Assembly (NCBI GenBank): GCA_029263035.1
Contig: JAJCYF010000108.1
Location: 1 to 52,848, forward strand
Direction of reading: 5' to 3'
Length of the DNA: 52,848 nucleotides
Origin: Actinomycetes bacterium
GTDB lineage: Bacteria; Actinomycetota; CADDZG01; JAHWKV01
Shown here: in pieces, positions 24,546 to 35,365 of the stretch
Numbering within the stretch: position 1 is the stretch's first letter
Layout of the letters: every line of letters starts with the position of its first letter
Notes under the pieces: generated by a model
Seen by the model: the letters and a program-made list of their open reading frames with translations, nothing else
The model's database searches: none
Told to the model about the DNA's origin: nothing
Position numbers and translations under genes: made by a program

Positions 24546-26144
24546 ATGACGTTCCAGGATGACTTCGACACCATTCTTGTTGTCGACTTCGGGGCCCAGT
24601 ACTCCAAACTCATCGCCCGCCGGGTACGTGAGTGCCACGTCCTTTCTGAGATCGTCCCCCACGACGTAACCGCCGATGAGATCGGCGCCCGCCGGCCCAA
24701 GGGCCTGATCCTCTCCGGCGGCCCCAGCAGCGTCTACGAGGAGGGCGCCCCGGCCATCGACCCAGGGTTGTTCAACCTCGGCATCCCGGTTCTGGGCATC
24801 TGCTACGGCCACCAGGTGATGGCATCGTCGATGGGCGGAGTCGTCGCCAAGGGGACCAAGGGCGAGTTCGGCAAGGCGGACCTCAGCGCCACCGGCGGCA
24901 TTCTGTTCTCCGAGCTGCCCCTGGAGCAGCAGGTCTGGATGAGCCACAACGACGCGGTCTCCGAGGTCCCCCCCGGCTTTACCGCGGTCGCCAGCACCAC
25001 CTCGTGTCCGGTGGCGGCGATGGAGGACACTGAGCGCGGCTTGTTCGGCGTGCAGTTCCACCCCGAGGTCGTCCACACCCCCTACGGCACCGAGGTCATA
25101 CGGAAGTTTGTCCAGAACGCCTGCGACTGCCTCCCCGGCTGGACCGCAACCAGCGTCATCGAAGCCGTGGTGGAGCAGATCCGCAGCCAGGTCGGCGACG
25201 CCCGGGCCGTGTGCGGGCTGTCCGGCGGGGTCGACTCCGCGGTGGCGGCGGCGCTGGTCCACAAGGCCATCGGCGACCAGCTGACCTGCATCTTCGTCGA
25301 CCACGGCATGATGCGGGCGAACGAGGCGGAGAAGGTCGTCGACACCTTCGGCCGGCACATGGGCATGGAGCTCATCCACGTCAAGGCCCAGGACCGCTTC
25401 CTCAGCAAGCTGGAGGGCGTGGCGGATCCCGAGACCAAACGCAAGATCATCGGCACCGAGTTCATCCGGGTATTCGAGGAGGTGGCCTCCGAGGTCGGCC
25501 TGCGGGAGGACGTCGCCCCCGACGGCACCCCCATCGCCAAGGACGGCAAGCCGGTGGGCTTTTTGGTCCAGGGGACGCTCTACCCGGACGTGATCGAGTC
25601 CGGCGGAACCAACGATGCCGCGGCGGTGATCAAGTCGCACCACAACGTGGGCGGCCTTCCCAAGGACATGAAGTTCGAGCTGGTCGAGCCGCTGCGCAAC
25701 CTGTTCAAGGACGAGGTGCGGCGCATCGGCGAGGAGCTGGGGCTGCCCGAGGAGATGGTCTGGCGCCAGCCCTACCCCGGCCCCGGCCTGGCGGTGCGGA
25801 TCATCGGGGACATCACCGTCGAGCGGCTGGACATGGTCCGGGCGGCCGATGCAATCGTCATCGAGGAGGTCAAGAGAGCCGGGTTGTACAAGGACCTGTG
25901 GCAGTCGTTCGCCGTCCTTCCGACCATCAGATCGGTGGGCGTGCAGGGCGATTCCCGCTCCTACGGCCACCCGGTGATCATCCGTGCGGTCACCTCCGAG
26001 GACGCCATGACCGCCGACTGGGCCCGTCTTCCCTACGAACTTCTGGGCCGGATGGCCAACCGCATAGTTGCCGAGGTTCCCGGCGTGAACCGGGTCGCCT
26101 ACGACATCACCTCCAAGCCGCCGGGGACTATCGAGTGGGAGTAG
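24546..26144 (+). CDS. guaA: GMP synthase (glutamine-hydrolysing)
   Basis: Converts XMP to GMP using glutamine and ATP. 532 residues. The class I amidotransferase domain has C86 (GICYGHQ), H172 and E174 (QFHPEVV). The ATP pyrophosphatase domain has the PP-loop SGGVDS at 226-231. The C-terminal dimerisation domain ends NRVAYDITSKPPGTIEWE. Clusters loosely with guaB3 as in mycobacteria, with the sigma locus between. Confidence 0.98.
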   Translation: MTFQDDFDTILVVDFGAQYSKLIARRVRECHVLSEIVPHDVTADEIGARRPKGLILSGGPSSVYEEGAPAIDPGLFNLGIPVLGICYGHQVMASSMGGVVAKGTKGEFGKADLSATGGILFSELPLEQQVWMSHNDAVSEVPPGFTAVASTTSCPVAAMEDTERGLFGVQFHPEVVHTPYGTEVIRKFVQNACDCLPGWTATSVIEAVVEQIRSQVGDARAVCGLSGGVDSAVAAALVHKAIGDQLTCIFVDHGMMRANEAEKVVDTFGRHMGMELIHVKAQDRFLSKLEGVADPETKRKIIGTEFIRVFEEVASEVGLREDVAPDGTPIAKDGKPVGFLVQGTLYPDVIESGGTNDAAAVIKSHHNVGGLPKDMKFELVEPLRNLFKDEVRRIGEELGLPEEMVWRQPYPGPGLAVRIIGDITVERLDMVRAADAIVIEEVKRAGLYKDLWQSFAVLPTIRSVGVQGDSRSYGHPVIIRAVTSEDAMTADWARLPYELLGRMANRIVAEVPGVNRVAYDITSKPPGTIEWE

Positions 26145-26182
26145 CGCCCCCCACCCCCGGCCGGTAGTAGGGAACAGACAGG

Positions 26183-27403
26183 ATGAACCGCCGTCTGGTA
26201 GGTCTGATCGCGGTGCTTGCGCTGCTTGCCGGCTGCCAGCAGGATCCCTCGGCGGATCCGCCCGTGACGCCGGCCGGCCAGGCACCGCCCGCACCGAGCC
26301 CGGCCGGCGGCTCCACCCAGGCGGGCGAGCTAACCGGAGCGCCCCGGCTGCAGAGCATCGGGGAGTTCAACCGGCCCACCTTTGTGACCTCCCCGCCGGA
26401 CGACCCGCGGATCTTCGTGGTCGAGCAGGACGGCCGCGTGGTTCAGGCTGTAGACGGCGGCGCCCGCACGCCGGCGTTCATGGACATCAGGAACCGGGTC
26501 GGCTGCTGCGGCGAGCGGGGCCTGTTCTCCATCGCCTTCGCCCCCGACTACGCCGAAAGCGGCCTGGCCTACCTGAGCTACACGAATACGCAGGGGGACA
26601 GCCGGATCGACGAGTACAAGGTCGACCCGGACAACCCCGACCGGCTGGATCCGGAGACCCGGCGTCAGATCCTGGCCGTCGACCAGCCGTTCTCCAACCA
26701 CAACGGAGGTCTGATCGCCTTCGATCCCACCGGCATGCTGATGGCCGGTTTCGGGGACGGCGGATCGAGCGGGGACCCGGAGAACCGGGCTCAGGACCTG
26801 GGTACCCTGCTGGGCAAGATGGTTCGGATCGACCCCCGCCGGCCGTCCGGCAACCGGCCCTACGGGATCCCAGACGACAACCCGTTCGTGGAACGGTCCG
26901 GGGCCCGGCCGGAGATCTGGGCGTACGGCCTGCGTAACCCGTGGCGCTGGTCGTTCGACCCGGAGAACGGCGACTTCTACGTGGCGGACGTCGGACAGAA
27001 CTCGGTGGAGGAGATCAGCTTCGCCGCCCCGGACGACCAGGCCGGCGCCAACTACGGCTGGCGCCGGTACGAGGGGGACGAGGTGTTCCGCGAGCGCGAC
27101 CGCATCGATGAGTCGCGACTGGTCGACCCGGTCCTCACCTACCCGAACTCATCCGGAAACTGCTCGGTGACCGGCGGGGGCGTCTACCGGGGCCCGGTCG
27201 CTCAGCTCAGGGGCATGTACCTGTTCGCCGATTACTGCGGGGGGGTGGTCAGGGGCTTTCGGGTTGAGAGCTCAAGGGCGGCCGGCGCCCAAACGTTTGA
27301 CGCCCTGAACGCCTCCAACCTCAGCTCATTCGGGGTGGATTCCGCCGGGGAGATGTACATCACCTCTTTGGGGGGCAACGTCTACCGGATAACTGCAGAC
27401 TGA
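26183..27403 (+). CDS. Glucose/sorbosone dehydrogenase-like lipoprotein
   Basis: Predicted surface lipoprotein of the PQQ-dependent soluble aldose dehydrogenase beta-propeller family. 406 residues. The signal peptide ends in a lipobox at C18 (LLAGC), then a Pro-rich linker and the propeller from about residue 50 (VEQDGRVVQA, CCGERGLFSIAFAPDY, NHNGGLIAFDPTG with the likely catalytic histidine, AYGLRNPWRWSFDP, DVGQNSVEEI, NYGWRRYEGD). Substrate and true PQQ use are unknown; many members are uncharacterised. No PQQ synthesis genes nearby. Confidence 0.88.
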   Translation: MNRRLVGLIAVLALLAGCQQDPSADPPVTPAGQAPPAPSPAGGSTQAGELTGAPRLQSIGEFNRPTFVTSPPDDPRIFVVEQDGRVVQAVDGGARTPAFMDIRNRVGCCGERGLFSIAFAPDYAESGLAYLSYTNTQGDSRIDEYKVDPDNPDRLDPETRRQILAVDQPFSNHNGGLIAFDPTGMLMAGFGDGGSSGDPENRAQDLGTLLGKMVRIDPRRPSGNRPYGIPDDNPFVERSGARPEIWAYGLRNPWRWSFDPENGDFYVADVGQNSVEEISFAAPDDQAGANYGWRRYEGDEVFRERDRIDESRLVDPVLTYPNSSGNCSVTGGGVYRGPVAQLRGMYLFADYCGGVVRGFRVESSRAAGAQTFDALNASNLSSFGVDSAGEMYITSLGGNVYRITAD

Positions 27404-27454
27404 ACCGGTTCTCCGGGATATAGAGTTGGGCCACCTTTTACCCGGGGGAGAACG

Positions 27455-28564
27455 GTGGCCGACGAGCAGCCTGCGCAGCCCAAACGCACCGGCCGCCGCG
27501 CCCGGAGGGAGTACGAGGACGGCTACCGGCTCAGCGAGGTCACCCGCCGTCCGGAGCTGATCATCTGGGCATCACTTATGCCCCTGACCGGATTCGGCGT
27601 GGGCATCGGGCTGGTCACTCTGGGAATCGGCAGCGACGACCCGGCCGTCAACAGGTTCACCGCTCTCCCCGGCTTCATCACCTGGGCGGTGCTGGTGGGG
27701 GCCCTTGTCTCCGTGTGGGCGTTGTTCTCGCTGGCCTGCCTGCCGGCATTCCTCAAGATCTGGTCCACCCTGGGCAAGCGGCGGCGCCTGCCGGTTGCGA
27801 TCTTCGCGGGCGTCTCCATCATCTACGTAACGGCCCAGGTCACCGTTCCGCTGGTCAGCCCTCCCTTCTTCGCCCCCCTGCCGGGATACAAGTGGCGGCT
27901 CGGGGTGCTGACCGCCCTGGGAATCGCCGCCGCCTTCCCGCCCTACGTGGGGACGTGGTCGGTGCTTCTAGGCATGAAAAAGCCGGCCGAGCGGCTGCGC
28001 GCCCTGCAAAGGCGCCGGTATGAAGCCACCAAGTCCCTGATGGACGACCCCGCGACCCTTCCTGAGAGCAGCCCCGAGGTGGCCCTGGAATCCAAAGAAC
28101 TGCCTCGCTGGTCGCCCGAACACGCCTGGCTGGCCGACTACCTGATCAAGTCGCGCGGCCACCTGCAGCTGTTTCTGCTGGCGGGGGCGGTGATCATCGG
28201 ATCGACCACGCTGTCGATGGGGGCGCTGAGGAATGCGCTGATTGCCTGGGACCCAAGCTACGAGGCCCTGATCCCGGCCGAGCACGTCCTGCTCTACGGC
28301 TTGATGTTGGTGTTCTTCCTGGCGGTGATGTACTTCCCCGCCTACATGGCCAACCAGCAGGGTGCCCGGGAGTTGCTGAACGTTATCAGGCCCCTCCCGG
28401 TCGACGGCGTCCCCGAGGCCGCCTGGGTGGAGGAGCGGGAGCGGATGAAGACCATGCTCGGACTGGGCAAACACCCCCTGGAGAACATCCGCTCGGGGGT
28501 GGCCGTGGCGGCGCCTCTGATAATCAGCTACATCTCTACGCTGCTGCCGGCGGCCGGAGGTTAA
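27455..28564 (+). CDS. Multi-pass membrane protein of unknown function
   Basis: I do not recognise the family. 369 residues with a basic, hydrophilic N-terminus (~33 residues), about four membrane helices between 35 and 170 (IIWASLMPLTGFGVGIGLVTL, FITWAVLVGALVSVWALFSLA, VAIFAGVSIIYVTAQV, LGVLTALGIAAAFPPYVG), a ~70-residue charged loop, then about three more helices to the C-terminus. GTG start with GGGGGAG just upstream. Convergent with the small gene at 28572. Confidence 0.75.
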   Translation: MADEQPAQPKRTGRRARREYEDGYRLSEVTRRPELIIWASLMPLTGFGVGIGLVTLGIGSDDPAVNRFTALPGFITWAVLVGALVSVWALFSLACLPAFLKIWSTLGKRRRLPVAIFAGVSIIYVTAQVTVPLVSPPFFAPLPGYKWRLGVLTALGIAAAFPPYVGTWSVLLGMKKPAERLRALQRRRYEATKSLMDDPATLPESSPEVALESKELPRWSPEHAWLADYLIKSRGHLQLFLLAGAVIIGSTTLSMGALRNALIAWDPSYEALIPAEHVLLYGLMLVFFLAVMYFPAYMANQQGARELLNVIRPLPVDGVPEAAWVEERERMKTMLGLGKHPLENIRSGVAVAAPLIISYISTLLPAAGG

Positions 28565-28571
28565 CCAGGCC

Positions 28572-28913
28572 TCAGGTTTTTGGCTGGATCAACTTCAGTG
28601 ACTTGGTCATCTCCCGGTAGGCATCGTCGCCCAGCCACTTGCGCCACAGGGCGACGCAGAACTGTTCGACTATTTGCTGGCGGGTTTTGCTCTTGAGCAG
28701 TGACGTCTTGTCGGCGTCACGCAGCAACTCGGCAAACAACGCTTTATGGGTGTCGGCCGCCCGGTCGCCGACGGATGTGGTGGGCGCAGCCTTTTTGGCC
28801 ATCTGTTTGACCGAAGATGCTTCACTGCTTTTCTCCAGCAGCACCATGTAATCCTTGATCAGCTTTTCGGCGTCGTCTTCCGCCTCTTTCATCTTCTTGT
28901 CGAAAAAGCCCAT
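28572..28913 (-). CDS. Small helical cytosolic protein of unknown function
   Basis: 113 residues, Lys- and Ala-rich, predicted mostly helical, with no signal peptide, membrane helix or known motif (starts MGFFDKKMKEAEDD; ends KSLKLIQPKT). GAGAGG lies five bases before the ATG at 28913; upstream in-frame codons lack a ribosome-binding site. Divergent from pcrA. Confidence 0.7.
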   Translation of the reverse strand: MGFFDKKMKEAEDDAEKLIKDYMVLLEKSSEASSVKQMAKKAAPTTSVGDRAADTHKALFAELLRDADKTSLLKSKTRQQIVEQFCVALWRKWLGDDAYREMTKSLKLIQPKT

Positions 28914-29018
28914 GGTCGCCTCTCTATTCAATCCCGTGCCGAGCATCATAGTTTCCCTCTTCCCCTTCAAGTGTCGGTCGATTTCTTAATCACGCCGGTC
29001 CTCTGTCCCGCTGCGGGG

Positions 29019-29024
29019 GATAAT
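29019..29024 (+). promoter_or_regulatory. Candidate -10 (GATAAT) for pcrA
   Basis: GATAAT is one base from consensus and ends six bases before the GTG start of pcrA. This again implies little or no 5' leader. Confidence 0.35.
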
Positions 29025-29030
29025 TGAGAG

Positions 29031-31276
<2,246 letters not shown>

Positions 31277-31280
<4 letters not shown>

Positions 31281-32764
31281 TTCGACTCGTCCGGCGCAGT
31301 GGTGTCCGCCGCCTCCGGTTTGGATTCCGGCTCGGTTACAGAGCCCGTCCCGGTTTCGTCATCCGCCCCGCTTCGCCTCCGGCGCAGGAACAGTGCCAGG
31401 GCCAACCCCAGGATCACCACCCCGCCGGCAATCATGGCCTGGGGGGCGATTGCCGCGAAGCCGGTGGGTTCCGGCACCTCGCTTTCGAGGTCCTCGGTGA
31501 TCGTCCAGTCGGCGTCCATCCCGATCGGGGCCTCCGACAGTACCCGAAGGTGCTCGGGGAGCAGGGGCAGCATGTCCGGCGGAATGGGGTAGACCCTTCC
31601 GGTCAGCCGCAGACTTGCCTCCACCCGGGAGCTCATCAGTACACCGGTGGCCTCATCGACCACGCTCTCGTGGTTCATTTGCATCGGCCCTTCCATGTTC
31701 AGCGAAACGACGTCCACATTGCGAGCCGGGTCGCTGCAGGCGGCCAGGCCCAGCAGCAGCAGGCACCCCAGCAGCACCCCGCTGCTCCGGCGCGGCCGGC
31801 GGCGGGGACCGGGCCGTGTCGTGCGGCGGGCCTGGGGCTGGGGGATCTGCAGGGGCAGCGGCGGCATCAAGGACTCGTAGGTCGAGCCCGGGGGGAACAG
31901 GGCATTGAACAGCGTTCCGGCAAAAAAGTCGTTGGGCTCAGGCTCCTCTAATCCCTGCAGCGCACCTTCGGCGTTGTCCATGGCTCGTACCCGCAGCAGG
32001 TTTGCCGAGGCAATGTGGACGCCCTTCACCCGGACCACGTCCCGGTCATCCTCAACCGCCGGCCCCTCCACGGATATCGATCCGTCGAGGGTGTGGTAGC
32101 CCAGCGCCCAGCCCGCCGGGAGGGATCCGGTGTCTTTGAATGAGTCGCCGGCAGCGTAATCGTCGGAGGGTATGACGGGGTTGAACAGGTGGGCTTTGAT
32201 GGCCATGTCGACCATCCTCAGGGCGCCGATGTCGCCGAATGACTTGACGGTCTCCGGGTTTCCCAGAGTGGGTTCTCCATCCGAATCGGAGTCCATGACC
32301 AGCCGCACCTGTGAGGAGGACGGCCGGAACTGGACCCTGCGCTGTAATGCGGCAGCCTCCTCTGCTTCCGCCAGGAACCCCTCAGCCGACGCCTCGGTGA
32401 CCTCGAGCGTGACCAGTGGACCGTCCCCGTCAATCGTGACCGATTCCACCAGCACCATCTCCAGTGACCCGGTCTGGGGGCCGGCCGGGTGCGGGCCTGT
32501 GGGTTGCAGCTTCTGTTCCACCTTTACCCGGTAGGCCAGCCGGTCGCCGTCCGAGTACTCCCGGACGGTTCCACCGGCCATGGTGCGCTCCATATCGGGA
32601 AAGCCCCCGGTCCCATGTTCGTGGCCGGGCGTCCCGGTGGGCGCCGGCGCGGACGGAGGGACCGTGTGGTTTTCGCTGGCGCGGGCGGAGCCGGCGCTGG
32701 ATCCGAGCGCCAGCAGGACCGCCACCAGGGCGGCCAGAATCCGGGTGCCCCCCGGGATCGCCAT
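31277..32764 (-). CDS. Exported membrane protein with an internal lipobox-like segment
   Basis: I do not recognise the family. 495 residues. A signal peptide (~8-29) is followed by an acidic domain (~55-280). Then comes an Arg-rich stretch (~312-327) leading into a hydrophobic segment that ends in LGLAAC (C343), which looks like an internal lipoprotein signal. A second domain (~350-430) and a C-terminal helix (~442-460) capped by RRRR follow. It may be a fusion of an exported protein with a lipoprotein or simply a two-helix protein. The ATG lies two bases after the hemD stop, so the two form an operon. Confidence 0.75.
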
Positions 32765-32766
32765 GG

Positions 32767-33642
32767 TTAGACGGCCCCGTTGAGGCCGGCGCCGGCCTTG
32801 TCCAGCACCTGCTCCCGGGCCCCGGCCAGGGACCGCACCAGGGCACCCATCCGGGGGGGCTTGGCGACCAGTCCCGGCGTGAGGCCCCGCTCCTCGAGGG
32901 CGACCGAGGCCACAGAACCAACAGAGGCCAGAAAGACGCGGCTCTGGAGCGCCTGCTGCAGCGGCTCCTCCATGCCGATGTCTCCGGCAATCTCGAACAA
33001 CTTGCGAATCTGGGGGGCGCTGGTCACGACCAGCGCATGCACCCTCCCGGCGGCCAGCTCCCGTATCAGCCGGTGAGCGGGCTCCCGGTCTGCGGGAATT
33101 TCCCAGCGGTAGGTCGCCAGCTCGATTACCCGGGCCCCGGCCTTCTCCAGCGGACCGGTCAGGCCGGCAACCGGCTCGCCGTGGCGCTGAACGGCCACCA
33201 CGTCGCCCCGGGCGACCTTGTCGTCCATCCAGGCTGCGATCTCCTTCGATGTCTCACCCTCGGGCACCCACTCCGCCGTCAGGCCGTAGCTGCGAAGGGC
33301 CGATGAGGCCTTCTGGCCGCGGGCGACCACCCGCGTCCGGCCCAGGACGGCCAGAAGCGGGTCGAGCAGACCGTGGTCCTGTGCGATGTTGAACCAGCGT
33401 TTGGTTCCTACTCCGGTCAGGTGCACCGACCAGGCGGCCGGTGCATCGAGAACCGCTCGGGTGGCGTCGACCACCGGTCCCGGGTCCTCGACCTCCACCT
33501 CCTCGACGGCGGGGCCCACCAGCGGGGTGCCTCCCCATCGCTGGATCAGCCGGGCGGTTTCCACCGACCTGCGGGCGGCGGGAACGCCAATGACCATCCC
33601 GGCCAGGCCGTCTGAGGGATGCTCTTCGAACTCTGAAGTCAA
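32767..33642 (-). CDS. hemD: Uroporphyrinogen-III synthase
   Basis: Closes hydroxymethylbilane into uroporphyrinogen III in haem and corrinoid synthesis. 291 residues with the bilobed HemD pattern: VIGVPAARRSVETARLIQRWGG at the start, a linker with GETSKEIAAWM, and lobe two with VVAVQRHGEP, ELATYRWEIP and ALVVTSAPQIRKLFE. HemD sequences diverge strongly, so the call rests on pattern. The N-terminus is slightly extended. TTG start with AAGGA seven bases upstream. No other haem gene nearby. Confidence 0.82.
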   Translation of the reverse strand: MTSEFEEHPSDGLAGMVIGVPAARRSVETARLIQRWGGTPLVGPAVEEVEVEDPGPVVDATRAVLDAPAAWSVHLTGVGTKRWFNIAQDHGLLDPLLAVLGRTRVVARGQKASSALRSYGLTAEWVPEGETSKEIAAWMDDKVARGDVVAVQRHGEPVAGLTGPLEKAGARVIELATYRWEIPADREPAHRLIRELAAGRVHALVVTSAPQIRKLFEIAGDIGMEEPLQQALQSRVFLASVGSVASVALEERGLTPGLVAKPPRMGALVRSLAGAREQVLDKAGAGLNGAV

Positions 33643-33707
33643 TCTCGGGTCCTTACCTTGGTGGCGGGCAGTCCATTTTAGGGGGGTGCGCCAAGTAAGC
33701 CCGGCGG

Positions 33708-33713
33708 TAAACT
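33708..33713 (+). promoter_or_regulatory. Candidate -10 (TAAACT) for the leaderless HD gene
   Basis: TAAACT, six bases, then the ATG at 33720. No Shine-Dalgarno sequence. Confidence 0.5.
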
Positions 33714-33719
33714 CGGACC

Positions 33720-34298
33720 ATGACTTTGGACGAGGCCCGGGCGTTGATGCACGAGTGGGTCACCAGCGACGCCCTGCGCATTCACATGGAGGCGGTGGCG
33801 GTCTGCACCGGGGCCTATGCCGACCGGCTGGACCCGGAGGACGCCGAGCGCTGGCGGGTCGCCGCCCTGCTCCACGACTTCGACTACGAGCGCTTCCCGA
33901 CCCTGGGCGATCACCCGTTCGTAGGCGTCAAGGAGCTGGAACGCCTGGGGGTCGACGAGGAGATCCGCACCGCGATCCTGGGTCACGCCGACTTCAGCGG
34001 GGTCCCCCGTGAGTCCCCGATGTCCAAGGCGCTCTACGCGTGCGACGAGCTGGCGGGATTCATAGTCGCCTGCTGCAAGGTCCGCCCGAACGGGATCGGG
34101 GACCTGGAGCCCAAAAGTGTGAAGAAGAAGCTGAAGGACAAGGCGTTCGCCGCCGCGGTCAACCGGCAGGACATCGCCCGGGGTATCGGCGAGCTGGGGC
34201 CGGTCTGCGGCGAGCCCGACCCGGCAGTTTTCGGAACCCGGCACATCCAGACCTGCATCGACGCTCTTCGGGGCGAGAGGGACCGGCTGGGAATCTAG
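33720..34298 (+). CDS. HD-domain protein
   Basis: Predicted metal-dependent phosphohydrolase. 192 residues with the HD signature ALLHDFDYERFP and a downstream HADFSGVP that may complete the metal site. Family relatives are annotated as HDIG-type hydrolases with unknown substrates. The C-terminal half carries ALYACDELAGFIVACCKVRP. Its stop overlaps the stop of the convergent Rieske gene by four bases. Confidence 0.85.
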   Translation: MTLDEARALMHEWVTSDALRIHMEAVAVCTGAYADRLDPEDAERWRVAALLHDFDYERFPTLGDHPFVGVKELERLGVDEEIRTAILGHADFSGVPRESPMSKALYACDELAGFIVACCKVRPNGIGDLEPKSVKKKLKDKAFAAAVNRQDIARGIGELGPVCGEPDPAVFGTRHIQTCIDALRGERDRLGI

Positions 34299-34603
34299 AT
34301 CTCGATCTGGACCTCGTCGCCCACCACTCTCACCGGGTAGGTGAGCAGCGGTTCTTCGGGCGGGCCGTCCAGCACCTCGCCGGTGGTGACGTCGAACTCG
34401 CCGTCGTGGCACGGACAGATGATGACCGTGCCGCTGAGGTCTCCGTCGGCAAGCGAGCACTGCTCGTGGGTGCAGGTATCGTCGAAGGCGTAGTACTTGT
34501 CGTCGACAACTGCGATCGAGATGAGCTGGCCGTCGACATCGAACTGTTTGACCTCAACCTCCTCCAGCTCGCTCACCTTCGCTACTGGAACGAAGTCACT
34601 CAT
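34295..34603 (-). CDS. Rieske-type [2Fe-2S] ferredoxin
   Basis: Small electron carrier related to the ferredoxins of ring-hydroxylating dioxygenases and to NirD. 102 residues with both cluster motifs: CTHEQCSLADG (C-x-H) and CPCHDGEFD (C-x2-H). There is no signal peptide or membrane helix, so it is cytosolic. ATG 34603 has GGGAGG six bases upstream; the ATG at 34609 directly abuts it and is unlikely. Its start lies inside the end of the MOSC gene, so the two are translationally coupled; no oxygenase is nearby. Confidence 0.93.
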   Translation of the reverse strand: MSDFVPVAKVSELEEVEVKQFDVDGQLISIAVVDDKYYAFDDTCTHEQCSLADGDLSGTVIICPCHDGEFDVTTGEVLDGPPEEPLLTYPVRVVGDEVQIEI

Positions 34604-35321
34604 CCTCATCCTCCCGACTGTCCTTGGCTGGGATATTAGGGGAAGCCGAGTCGTCGCTCCAGGGATATTGCAAAGGCAGGTTCAAGGCGCCCAGCACCTG
34701 GTCCCACTCCTCGGGCGTCGGCTCCTCCGGTATGAGCTCCAACAGGAGTCGGGCGAGCTCCCGATCATGGCTGTTCAGGAAAGCGATCATTCCGATGCTT
34801 ATGGGGTGGGAGGGCCTGGAGATCACCTCAACCGGGTCCCCGGCGGCGACGTCGCCCTCCCGGATGATCGACAGGTAGGCGCCCGACCGGCCGGCCTCCC
34901 GGAAGCGCCGCACGAACGTCTTGTCCTGCATCTTGGCTGCCAGCTTCCAGCACGGCTGCCGGGGCTGGGTCACCGCCAGCACCGCGCTGCCCACCGCCCA
35001 CCGTTCTCCGATCAGGGCGTCGGTGGTCGATACGCCTTCCAGGGTCAGGTTCTCCCCGAAGGTCGCGGGCGCCAGGGTAGTACCCAGCTCCTGCTCCCAC
35101 CACGCGTAGTCCTCCAGGGCGTAGGAGTAGACGGCTTTATAGGGACCGCCGTGAACCCGCAGGTCGGCCTGCACGTCGCCTTCGACCGAGTTGCCGAAGA
35201 TCCGCACCCGGCCCGCAACGGGCTGTTTGAAGATGCCGGTCTTGTGGGGTTGTCCCTGTAGTTCGAGCTCCTGCGGCTGCCCGACGTTCACCGATCGGAC
35301 CACGCCTGCGCTGTTCGTCAT
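34596..35321 (-). CDS. MOSC-domain protein (YiiM-like)
   Basis: MOSC proteins bind molybdenum cofactor through a conserved cysteine. 241 residues with GNSVEGDVQADLRVHGGPYKAVYSY, TFGENLTLEG, the ligand motif TQPRQPCWKL and RFREAGRSGAYL, all typical of the YiiM group, which reduces N-hydroxylated compounds in E. coli. It overlaps the Rieske gene by eight bases. Divergent from the MFS gene, with 44 bases between the start codons. Confidence 0.92.
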   Translation of the reverse strand: MTNSAGVVRSVNVGQPQELELQGQPHKTGIFKQPVAGRVRIFGNSVEGDVQADLRVHGGPYKAVYSYALEDYAWWEQELGTTLAPATFGENLTLEGVSTTDALIGERWAVGSAVLAVTQPRQPCWKLAAKMQDKTFVRRFREAGRSGAYLSIIREGDVAAGDPVEVISRPSHPISIGMIAFLNSHDRELARLLLELIPEEPTPEEWDQVLGALNLPLQYPWSDDSASPNIPAKDSREDEDE

Positions 35322-35327
35322 GAATAG

Positions 35328-35333
35328 ATAGTA
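35328..35333 (-). promoter_or_regulatory. Candidate -10 (TACTAT) for the leaderless MOSC gene
   Basis: On the minus strand TACTAT is followed by six bases and the ATG at 35321. Confidence 0.5.
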
Positions 35334-35353
35334 ATTGGGGGTGCCGTGCTAGA

Positions 35354-35359
35354 TAGGAT
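35354..35359 (+). promoter_or_regulatory. Candidate -10 (TAGGAT) for the leaderless MFS gene
   Basis: TAGGAT, six bases, then the ATG at 35366. With the facing MOSC element it forms two divergent promoters whose -10 boxes are only 20 bases apart. Confidence 0.5.
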
Positions 35360-35365
35360 CGCCCG

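Noticed and set aside
24402..26294. Upstream part of an 816-codon minus-strand ORF
   Set aside because: It is antisense to guaA. Only the last 186 codons (from TTG 24401) encode the sigma factor.
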